From: Bacteroidales bacterium
GTDB lineage: Bacteria; Bacteroidota; Bacteroidia; Bacteroidales; UBA4417
Direction of reading: 5' to 3'
Assembly: GCA_016707705.1 (NCBI GenBank)
Contig: JADJHD010000034.1
Location: forward strand, 1-39,037
DNA: 39,037 nt
The position numbers and the translations under genes are program-made. Positions within the stretch are counted from its first letter, which is position 1. Each line of letters opens with the position of its first letter. Positions 9,014-16,666 of the stretch are shown here, piece by piece. Below the pieces are notes generated by a model. That model was not told where the DNA came from. It saw only the letters and a list, made by a program, of their open reading frames with translations, and did not search any database.

Positions 9014-10879
9014 ATGAGAAACATACTTGCAATGGTATTCCTTACTTTAGGAATGAATGTATTTTCACAGATTTCTATTAGTACCGATGCCTCAGCGCCC
9101 GACAATTCAGCCATGCTGGATGTTAAAAGCACCACCCGTGGCCTACTGGCCCCCAGGATGACACTTACCCAGCGAAATGCCATTGTTTTACCGGCCACCG
9201 GGCTGGTAATTTTCCAGACCACCGATATACCGGGGTTGTATATTAATACCGGTACGCCAGCCCTTCCGGAATGGGGTATGGTTGGTGTCAATTCCGGACA
9301 ATGGCTTATCAATAGCCCGGATATATATTATAGTTCCGGAAAGGTTGGAATCAATACCTCCACACCCCTGGCCTCTTTCCATGTTGCAAAAAACAGTCCT
9401 GACTTTACCGCATTATTTGGTTCGGATATTCAAAGTTATAGTGATGGAACTGCCGTTTCCATCGGTGATGATGCCGCTTCTCCGGTATTGTACCTGGGTC
9501 AGTCGGCAAGCGACAAAGGCTATTTAATTTGGAATTACAATGTTAACCCTGTCAATGCTCAATTCCTGATAGGTACCTTTAACAGTTCAAATCCCGTGCT
9601 GCTCCAGCCATACTATGGTAATGTTGGAGTTGGTGTATTAGCCCCGCTTTCTAAATTCCATGTCAGTAGTTCCGGCTCCGAGAGTCTATTAGGTTATACC
9701 AATACCATCCCAAATTATTTCTATCATACAGAAGATCCGGTTGAAGGTGACGGGCAGTCGGCACTTTTTGCATTAAGAACCCGCTCATATGCAAATCATG
9801 GTTATGATTATGCCGATTTCTCCAGCAATTCAGCGCTCAAAGGCATGGCTTACTGGGGTGATGAATATTCTTTTGGCACTTCAGGGTTCAGTTACCTTGA
9901 CTATGAGCGAAGTGGAGGGGTATTGGGTGCAAGTAGCGGAGGAGGTTATTGGGGATCATTGGGTTATCGTGCAACCGGATACATATTGTATGGTGGATAC
10001 TTCTCCAACTGGAATGCCGGGGGAGGTAAAAGTAACCAACCAAATACAGGAATAGGAATAGGAGTCTGGGGCAACCTGATGGGCGCTGATATCCATGGCA
10101 AGGTATATGGCATATATGCCGAAGGGGAAAACTACGCAACGTACTCAAACGGTTTGGTAATTAAAAACAATCTGGATGTGCACCTGCAGGAAAACGGGAC
10201 CGAAACCCAAACGGTTCTTTACACAAACGTTTCAACGGATGTAACTGTTACGACCAGCGGATATGTTACCCTTTCCAATGGCAAGGCAAGCATCGCATTT
10301 GATCCGGCATTCACTGCATCCGTGTCAGCCGATATCCCTGTTGTGGTTACGGTAACCCCGGTAGGTTCGCCCAACTGGGTATACCTGTCCGAAGTTTCAG
10401 AAAAAGGATTCAGCATTGCAGAAGGCAATGAAGGGAAAAGCAGCGCCAAGGTTTCTTTTATCGCAATTGGCCGGCGGGCAGGCTATGAACATCCCATACT
10501 CCCGGGTGAAGTAATTGAAAGCAGCTATACTCAAAATCTTGCCCGCGGTTTACACAACGATGCAGTTAAAGACACCAAAGGGGAAGGCCTGTATTATGAA
10601 GATGGTAAACTGAAGGTCGGAATTCATCCCTCCGTATATACTGACCGTGGAAAATCGGCAGCTGAGACTTTTATTCCTGCATTTTCATCTGTGCCTGCAT
10701 CATCAGGTCATAATGCTGCAGCAGGCCAGCCCTTAGGAAATGATGTACATGGAACCCCTAATTTACAACCTCAGAAAGCAGAAAAAGCAATACCAACTCC
10801 AGCTATTGTTCCGGAAAGTAATTCGTCAGGCAACACACCAGCCGTCAATACCTCCACTTCGACCCAAAGTCAAAAATAA
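9014..10879 (+). CDS. Secreted N-module protein with distinct C-terminal beta domain (no S74)
   Basis: The 621-residue protein starts with a signal peptide (MRNILAMVFLTLGMNVFS) and the shared N-module (QISISTDASAPDNSAMLDVK, then GLLAPRMT). A VGINTSTPLASFHV segment at about 115 and a second VGVGVLAPLSKFHVSSSG at about 208 are fibre-type beta motifs. The centre (about 230-395) is Gly/Tyr/Ser rich. A beta-rich domain follows at about 398-500 (VTTSGYVTLSNGKASIAFD, then VVVTVTPVGSPNWVYLSE, and GFSIAEGN). From memory this resembles a domain found at the end of other secreted structural proteins; the match is tentative. The last 70 residues are low-complexity, rich in Ser/Pro/Ala/Asn. There is no S74 domain, no NTAxG repeats and no T9SS tail. 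Confidence 0.85.
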   Translation: MRNILAMVFLTLGMNVFSQISISTDASAPDNSAMLDVKSTTRGLLAPRMTLTQRNAIVLPATGLVIFQTTDIPGLYINTGTPALPEWGMVGVNSGQWLINSPDIYYSSGKVGINTSTPLASFHVAKNSPDFTALFGSDIQSYSDGTAVSIGDDAASPVLYLGQSASDKGYLIWNYNVNPVNAQFLIGTFNSSNPVLLQPYYGNVGVGVLAPLSKFHVSSSGSESLLGYTNTIPNYFYHTEDPVEGDGQSALFALRTRSYANHGYDYADFSSNSALKGMAYWGDEYSFGTSGFSYLDYERSGGVLGASSGGGYWGSLGYRATGYILYGGYFSNWNAGGGKSNQPNTGIGIGVWGNLMGADIHGKVYGIYAEGENYATYSNGLVIKNNLDVHLQENGTETQTVLYTNVSTDVTVTTSGYVTLSNGKASIAFDPAFTASVSADIPVVVTVTPVGSPNWVYLSEVSEKGFSIAEGNEGKSSAKVSFIAIGRRAGYEHPILPGEVIESSYTQNLARGLHNDAVKDTKGEGLYYEDGKLKVGIHPSVYTDRGKSAAETFIPAFSSVPASSGHNAAAGQPLGNDVHGTPNLQPQKAEKAIPTPAIVPESNSSGNTPAVNTSTSTQSQK

Positions 10880-11015
10880 AATGGGAAAAGCCAGTTTGAC
10901 CTTGATTCTTTCTCAGGTCTACATCTTTTTTATTTAGGGTAGTAGTTTTCTACATTTTTACTCATTAAGCTTCTTAAATACTAACTGTAACCGTTCATCC
11001 AAGAAAATAGGGAAT

Positions 11016-12287
11016 ATGCGAAAACTTATTGTACTCTTTATAATAACGTTAGGAATGGCAACTCATGCTCAGGTTGCCATCAACAACGATAACTCTACCC
11101 CCGACAATTCAGCCATGCTGGATGTGAAATCCATCGACAAAGGCCTGCTGATCCCGCGGGTGGCCCTTACCGGGACCCTGGATGTTGCAACCATCGCATC
11201 ACCTGCAACAAGCCTGCTGATCTACAATACGGCAACGGCAGGTACACCGCCCGACAATGTAACCCCCGGCTATTATTACTGGAACGGCACTGCCTGGACA
11301 ACCTTAGCAAACAGTCCCTGGACGGTGAATGGTAATAATATCTATTCCAATATCACCGGAAAAGCGGGTATTGGAACTACTAACCCTGATGACAAACTGC
11401 ATCTTTATGATTCGGTTAACTTGAGGATATTGATTGAAACCCCGGATAATTTTTATGCCGGTGTCCGTACCAGGAATTCCCAGCGTGAATATTTTATGGG
11501 TACAATCGGTGATCGGTGGTCTGTTTTTGATAACTATACTGGTGGTGAAAGAATCAGTGTGCTTCCTGATGGCAATGTGGGGATTGCAACCACTTCACCT
11601 GCCCCGTCGGCAGCCCTGGATGTCAGTTCTACTACCAAAGGATTTTTACCGCCACGGATGACCAATCTCGAACAGCTTACAATTCCGGATCCCGCTGCCG
11701 GATTAATCGTATGGTGCACTGACTGTGGCCCGAACGGGGAGTTGCAGGTATTTAACGGAATTTCATGGACCAATATGATCGGTGGTGCAGCCTCAGCCGG
11801 ACAGCTTATTGGTCAAAGTTACCAGGGGGGGAAGATTGCCTATGTGCTGGTACCCGGTGACCCCGGATATGTTTTAGGAGAGTTTCATGGAATCATTGCC
11901 GCTCCTCCCAATGGCTTATCTACATGGGAGTGGGGTTGTCGTGGAACCGAAATATTGGGGGCCTATGGTGAGGAATTGGGATCTGGCAACCAGAACACCA
12001 TTGACATTATGGCTGGTTGTGCCGAGCCGAATATAGCTGCAAGATCATGCGGTGACCTGGTTTTAAATGGATACAGCGACTGGTATCTGCCATCGTTTGA
12101 CGAATTAAGGATACTTTATGGTTCCTGGGAAGAGATTGGTGGTGTTTACGATTCTTCTATATACTGGAGTTCAACACAATATGATAGGAACATGGCAAGA
12201 GCCGTGAAATTTAGTTCTCTAGTACCGGAATTACTTATAAAGTCCAAGGACGAAGGTGCAATAGTATATCCTATCCGGTCTTTCTAG
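11016..12287 (+). CDS. Secreted N-module protein with DUF1566-like C-terminal domain
   Basis: The 423-residue protein has a signal peptide (MRKLIVLFIITLGMATHA) and the shared N-module at about 19-105. A fibre-type segment (AGIGTTNPDDKLHLYDS) follows, then a second, partial copy of the N-module at about 198-255 (ALDVSSTTKGFLPPRMTN, then AAGLIVWCTDCGP). The C-terminal domain (about 265-423) ends with SDWYLPSFDELRILY, YWSSTQYD, a run of hydrophobic strands, and YPIRSF. That is the layout of DUF1566 (the Lcl C-terminal type), a C-type-lectin-like fold found in surface proteins. A surface or adhesive role is inferred. Its CTDCGPNG element also appears in the two FISUMP-containing paralogues downstream, which suggests those three share a recent ancestor. 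Confidence 0.88.
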   Translation: MRKLIVLFIITLGMATHAQVAINNDNSTPDNSAMLDVKSIDKGLLIPRVALTGTLDVATIASPATSLLIYNTATAGTPPDNVTPGYYYWNGTAWTTLANSPWTVNGNNIYSNITGKAGIGTTNPDDKLHLYDSVNLRILIETPDNFYAGVRTRNSQREYFMGTIGDRWSVFDNYTGGERISVLPDGNVGIATTSPAPSAALDVSSTTKGFLPPRMTNLEQLTIPDPAAGLIVWCTDCGPNGELQVFNGISWTNMIGGAASAGQLIGQSYQGGKIAYVLVPGDPGYVLGEFHGIIAAPPNGLSTWEWGCRGTEILGAYGEELGSGNQNTIDIMAGCAEPNIAARSCGDLVLNGYSDWYLPSFDELRILYGSWEEIGGVYDSSIYWSSTQYDRNMARAVKFSSLVPELLIKSKDEGAIVYPIRSF

Positions 12288-12427
12288 CTTTGAATTTACC
12301 TTAGAATTAACTACTTACCAATGAGTTTATTCATGTTCATAGAATGTTCATTTTTCAGGCCATGGCATTGCAAGTTAATTTGACGGTTAACCCGAGGAAT
12401 TTTAAAAATAATCTTAAAAATGACTTT

Positions 12428-14203
12428 ATGAAAAAACTTTTAATACTCTTTTTCCTTACAGCCGGTTTTGGGGCCTGGTCGCAGGTAGCTATAAATACAG
12501 ATGGCTCAGTTCCTGACAATTCAGCCATGCTGGATGTGAAAAGTACGAATAAAGGAATGCTTGTACCCCGAATGACTTCTGCAGAGCGCACAGCCATTGC
12601 CAGTCCGGGAACCGGATTGCTGGTTTATCAGGCTGATGGTGCAAGTGGTTTTTATTTTTTTAACGGAACCAGCTGGGTCTCTTTAAACGATGCAACCTAT
12701 ACACCTAAAGTGTTGGCCGATGCTGACAAGAACACCAAGATTCAGGTGGAGGAAAGCACCAATGAAGATATCATCCGTTTTGATATGGGAGGCACCGAAT
12801 ATTTCCGTATGAACCACGGCCGACTTGAAGTACAAAATACCGGAAACAGCATATTTCTGGGAAATTCTGCTGGTATGAATGATAATTTTTCGGACAACAG
12901 GAATGTGGGTGTTGGTTCTGAAGCATTAATCTCAAACACACAAGGATCTAACAATACTGCAAATGGCTTTGAGGCAATGTATTCGAACACTACAGGATAT
13001 ACCAATACTGCAAACGGGTCACTTTCAATGTATTCCAACACTACAGGATATGACAATACAGCTCTAGGGTATTTAGCATTTTCAGATAACACTACAGGGA
13101 ATTTCAATTCAGCAATCGGCACTTTCGCATTATCAAGTAACATCACCGGAGATTATAATACCGCTCTTGGTTTCGCTGCCAATGTTGCTTCAGCAGTCCT
13201 GACCAATGCCACAGCCATCGGAGCCAAAGCGAAGGTTGAGCAAAGCAATAGCCTGGTGCTGGGTTCAATTGCCGGTGTAAATTCATCCACTTCTGATGTT
13301 AATGTTGGCATAGGTACAACTACCCCTGATAACAAATTGGATATCCGCTCTGATGGTGTTGCAGGTGCACCTGTCATTCTCCTGGGATTAAGTTCAAATG
13401 TTTCCAAAAGACCGGTCATCCAGTTTTCTGAAGGTACAGATGCTACATCAACTTCAGGGATGAGTATTGAATACAATGGTGCTGGTGCTGCATCTGAAAA
13501 TAAACTCAACATTAATGGTACTGATGGATTGCCTAAGTTAACGGTTGAAAGCCTTGGCCAGGTGGGTATCGGTGAATCGTCACCTGATCGTGAGCTTACT
13601 GTATTTGATACGGATGGTAATGGAGATGCGGCCATCAATATAAAATCCAGTAACAGTGCAGCCCGGGAATTGCTATTGGCTGTAAACCAAAGCTCCGGAG
13701 GTATTATTAGTATGATGACTGATAATGACCTCCAATTTCGGTCAAATAATACCAACCGTATGGTTATTAAAAACACCGGTGAGATTGGGATTGGGACCAT
13801 CAGCCCTTCACAATTGCTTTCGGTAAACGGTACGGCAGGCAAACCCGGTGGCGGATCATGGGCATCCTTTTCCGATAAGAGAATGAAACAGGACATCATA
13901 CCATTCCAGCCTGGACTTTCGGATGTGATTAATATAAATCCGGTGCGTTTCAGATATAATCAACTTAGCGGATACGATACACAAATAGAACATGTAGGTG
14001 TTATTGCCCAGGAACTGCAGAAAATTGCACCCTACATGGTCAGCTCATTCGAAAAGGATGGAGAAGCTTATTTGCAGGTTGACAATTCTGCCATGACCTA
14101 TATGCTGATAAATGCCATAAAGGAACTGAAGGATGAAAATATTAAGTTGAAAGAAGATATCGCCCGTATAATAGCATTGTTGGAAGCCAGTAAACTGAAA
14201 TAA
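12428..14203 (+). CDS. Secreted fibre protein, N-module + NTAxG repeats + divergent S74 domain
   Basis: I chose the ATG at 12428 because it begins a normal signal peptide (MKKLLILFFLTAGFGAWS). An in-frame ATG at 12344 would add 28 residues with no signal character. The 591-residue product has the shared N-module (about 19-90), a linker, and seven or so NTAxG repeats (about 150-255). Two IGTTTPDNKLDIR / IGESSPDRELTVF fibre motifs follow. The S74 chaperone domain has SDKRMKQDI (Ser482), PVRFRYN and GVIAQELQKIAP, and ends in a coiled coil. Its S74 sequence is clearly different from the near-identical group of the first four fibre genes and is closer to the general family consensus, so it was not homogenised with them. 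Confidence 0.9.
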   Translation: MKKLLILFFLTAGFGAWSQVAINTDGSVPDNSAMLDVKSTNKGMLVPRMTSAERTAIASPGTGLLVYQADGASGFYFFNGTSWVSLNDATYTPKVLADADKNTKIQVEESTNEDIIRFDMGGTEYFRMNHGRLEVQNTGNSIFLGNSAGMNDNFSDNRNVGVGSEALISNTQGSNNTANGFEAMYSNTTGYTNTANGSLSMYSNTTGYDNTALGYLAFSDNTTGNFNSAIGTFALSSNITGDYNTALGFAANVASAVLTNATAIGAKAKVEQSNSLVLGSIAGVNSSTSDVNVGIGTTTPDNKLDIRSDGVAGAPVILLGLSSNVSKRPVIQFSEGTDATSTSGMSIEYNGAGAASENKLNINGTDGLPKLTVESLGQVGIGESSPDRELTVFDTDGNGDAAINIKSSNSAARELLLAVNQSSGGIISMMTDNDLQFRSNNTNRMVIKNTGEIGIGTISPSQLLSVNGTAGKPGGGSWASFSDKRMKQDIIPFQPGLSDVININPVRFRYNQLSGYDTQIEHVGVIAQELQKIAPYMVSSFEKDGEAYLQVDNSAMTYMLINAIKELKDENIKLKEDIARIIALLEASKLK

Positions 14204-14231
14204 TAACTATACCATGTAATGGAAAAGTTTT

Positions 14232-14325
14232 AACCCTGTTAGGGTTAACCAACCGCAGTCAGGGTTAAAAACCCTGACGGCGAAGATACCTGTCCGACTT
14301 CCTGAAGTCGGACTTCTTCATTTTT
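14232..14325. terminator. Three consecutive hairpins, the last a likely terminator
   Basis: Three perfect hairpins lie in a row: AACCCT-GTT-AGGGTT (14232-14246), GTCAGGGTT-AAA-AACCCTGAC (14258-14278) and GTCCGACTT-CCTG-AAGTCGGAC (14292-14313). The third is followed by a pyrimidine run with TTTTT (14314-14325), as in a Rho-independent terminator. The first two share the AGGGTT core and may be remnants of a short dispersed repeat. Confidence 0.7.
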
Positions 14326-14354
14326 GGAACTTAATATTCACATATGTATATTTG
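14323..14354 (+). promoter_or_regulatory. Bacteroidota-type promoter (-33/-7)
   Basis: TTTG (14323-14326), a 20-bp spacer, and TATATTTG (14347-14354) match the Bacteroidota sigma factor consensus TTTG-N19-21-TAnnTTTG at every fixed base. It lies just behind the hairpin terminator and would give a 5' leader of about 125 nt before the MopE-repeat gene at 14489. It probably drives that gene and the two FISUMP genes after it. Confidence 0.7.
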
Positions 14355-14488
14355 TAAATTAATCCTGACAAAGTACCAAACCCAATTGTCATTGTTTTTC
14401 ATTGCGCACTATATCAACGCATTAGCTTAAAAAGGTAATGTTGCTAACTCTACATACTATTACCAGAAACTCCTAATCTTCCTTCCAA

Positions 14489-16612
14489 ATGATGAAACGA
14501 CTTGTACAATTCTATCTGGTTTTTATTACTCTTTTCTCAATTTCCTACGCTCAGGTCTCCGTTAATACTGACGGATCTTCCCCTGATAATTCCGCAATGC
14601 TGGATATAAAATCCGATTCAAAAGGCTTGCTGATCCCAAGAATGACAACTTCCCAGCGTGATATGGTTTCATCTCCTGCCATTGGGTTGCTCATTTACAA
14701 CACCTCTACCTTATCTTTTGATTATTATACCGGCTCCGGCTGGATAAAACTTGGGAAGGCCCTTCCTGAGGGAGCCCATGCCGGGGATATGCTTGTTTGG
14801 AATGGAGGCGAATGGCAGCCAGCTTCTTTTAAATATTATCACCTTGATCGTGATGGTGACACTTTTGGGGATCCTATCACATTAATTTACAGCCCGGTTC
14901 AACCAATGGGATATGTTCTGAATGACTGTGACAATGACGACAATGATCCTTTATCAGGTGGCGGCATCTTTAGAACATTTTACCCGGACAGAGATGGTGA
15001 CGGACATGGTGATCCAACCGGAACTTCTGCTCAGGGTTGTTATGCTCCCCCGGGATATGCAATGTTTAGTCAGGATGATTGCGATGACAACAATCCTCTT
15101 GTTTTTCCGGGTGCTGCTGAGCTCTGTGACAGCATCGATAATGATTGCGATGGAATCATTGATGAGAAGGTTACCTTGTTTATTGACCTTGACCACGATA
15201 TGTTCGGAGATCCGGGTAATTCAATTCAGTCCTGTATGCCTTTTCCTGCAGGATATGTTACAAATTCAATGGACTGCGACGATGCCGATCCTTTGACAAA
15301 TCCGATGAATCCCTATGAAGCCTGTGATGGGAAGGATAATAACTGTAATGGAGATATTGATGAAAGTCCAACATTTGCTTTCTTCGACGGTGATTCTGAC
15401 GGCTATGGAGATATTAACAATCCTATGCCATGGAACTGTGGACAGACCCTGCCCCCGAATTATTCATTCAGTTTTAATGATTGTAATACCGAAAATCCTG
15501 CCATTAACCCCGGAGCAACAGAAATATGTGATGGAATAGATAATGATTGTGATGGCCAGGTAGATGAAGATGTAACAATACTCACAACGTTTTATGCTGA
15601 TGCTGACAACGATGGATTTGGAAATATTGCGGTGACAACAGAAGCTGCTGGTTGCACCCCTCCAGCCGGTTATGCGAGCAATTCCATGGATTGTGACGAC
15701 AATAATCCAAACATGAACCCTAATACTCAGGAAACCTGCAATGGAACTGATGATAACTGCAACGGAGTGATTGACGAAGGAGTGGCCTCTAACGGAAGTA
15801 CCTTTTATTTGGATTATGACGGTGATGGATATGGTGATGAAAATCAACCGTTGACCCTTTGTTATGCCCAATGGGGCTACGTTGCCAATGCCGGTGATTG
15901 TGATGAATTCAATCCCGCTGTATATCCTGGTGCCACAGAAATTTGCGATGGGATAGATAACAACTGCAATGGACAGGTTGATGAGGATGTGGTTCCTCTT
16001 ACCTGGTATTTCGATGCCGATAATGATGGCTACGGAGTGAATGATAACACAATTCAGGCTTGTCTTCCGTATGTGGGATATGTTTCTCTTGGCAATGACT
16101 GTGACGACGCTAATCCTTACATAAGTCCCGGTAATCCTGAGGATTGCGATGGTATCGACAACAATTGCAATGGGCTGATTGATGACAATGTCCCCAATCC
16201 GACCATCTGGTACCAGGATGCCGACAACGATGGTTATGGAAATCCGGCAGTTAGTCAGGCTGTTTGCAATGGCCCTGCCGGATATGTGATGAGTGCTGGT
16301 GATTGTGATGACAACAATCAGGCAGTTCATCCCGGAGCGACAGAGGTATGTGACAATATCGACAATAACTGCAACGGAGAAGTTGACGAATACTCAAGCG
16401 GTGCCCCATTCTGGTATTTTGATGGTGATAATGATGGTTTTGGAACCAATAGCAACATTTATCAGAATTGCACTCCGCTTCCCGGTTATGTATCAAGTTG
16501 GGGCGACTGCAATGACTCCAATGCCGCGATTAATCCCATCGCTCCTGAAATCTGTGGAAATGGCATCGATGACAACTGCAACGGGGCTATTGATGAGGCA
16601 GGTTGCCAGTAG
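14489..16612 (+). CDS. Secreted N-module protein with nine MopE-type putative metal-binding repeats
   Basis: The 707-residue protein has a signal peptide (MMKRLVQFYLVFITLFSISY) and the shared N-module at about 22-95. Nine repeats of about 65-70 residues follow. Each has an acidic loop of type DADNDGYG, an aromatic GY near the middle, a DCDDxNP segment, and the end CDGIDNNCNGxIDE. The first repeat lacks the CDG...CNG half. This is the MopE-type putative metal-binding motif (PF11617), and the DxDxDG loops suggest calcium. Cys pairs in each repeat suggest disulphides in an extracellular protein. It ends directly after the last repeat with no T9SS tail. The consensus promoter lies about 130 bp upstream and the next N-module gene starts 54 bp downstream, so the genes likely form one operon. 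Confidence 0.92.
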   Translation: MMKRLVQFYLVFITLFSISYAQVSVNTDGSSPDNSAMLDIKSDSKGLLIPRMTTSQRDMVSSPAIGLLIYNTSTLSFDYYTGSGWIKLGKALPEGAHAGDMLVWNGGEWQPASFKYYHLDRDGDTFGDPITLIYSPVQPMGYVLNDCDNDDNDPLSGGGIFRTFYPDRDGDGHGDPTGTSAQGCYAPPGYAMFSQDDCDDNNPLVFPGAAELCDSIDNDCDGIIDEKVTLFIDLDHDMFGDPGNSIQSCMPFPAGYVTNSMDCDDADPLTNPMNPYEACDGKDNNCNGDIDESPTFAFFDGDSDGYGDINNPMPWNCGQTLPPNYSFSFNDCNTENPAINPGATEICDGIDNDCDGQVDEDVTILTTFYADADNDGFGNIAVTTEAAGCTPPAGYASNSMDCDDNNPNMNPNTQETCNGTDDNCNGVIDEGVASNGSTFYLDYDGDGYGDENQPLTLCYAQWGYVANAGDCDEFNPAVYPGATEICDGIDNNCNGQVDEDVVPLTWYFDADNDGYGVNDNTIQACLPYVGYVSLGNDCDDANPYISPGNPEDCDGIDNNCNGLIDDNVPNPTIWYQDADNDGYGNPAVSQAVCNGPAGYVMSAGDCDDNNQAVHPGATEVCDNIDNNCNGEVDEYSSGAPFWYFDGDNDGFGTNSNIYQNCTPLPGYVSSWGDCNDSNAAINPIAPEICGNGIDDNCNGAIDEAGCQ

Positions 16613-16666
16613 TCCAGGCATTTAGACTCTGATAGATAAATATTTATTCTAGAAAATACCCATTGA

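Noticed and set aside
13153..13899. 248-residue open frame on the minus strand
   Set aside because: It lies wholly inside the well-supported fibre gene at 12428-14203 and shows no domain.
1..14203. Prophage tail-fibre region
   Set aside because: S74 domains suggest phage fibres, but every complete protein has a signal peptide and no structural, packaging, integrase or lysis genes are present.
15464..16330. 288-residue open frame on the minus strand
   Set aside because: It is a shadow of the MopE repeats on the other strand; its Ile/Val/Thr-rich repeats are the reverse of GAT/AAT-rich codons, with no signal or family features.
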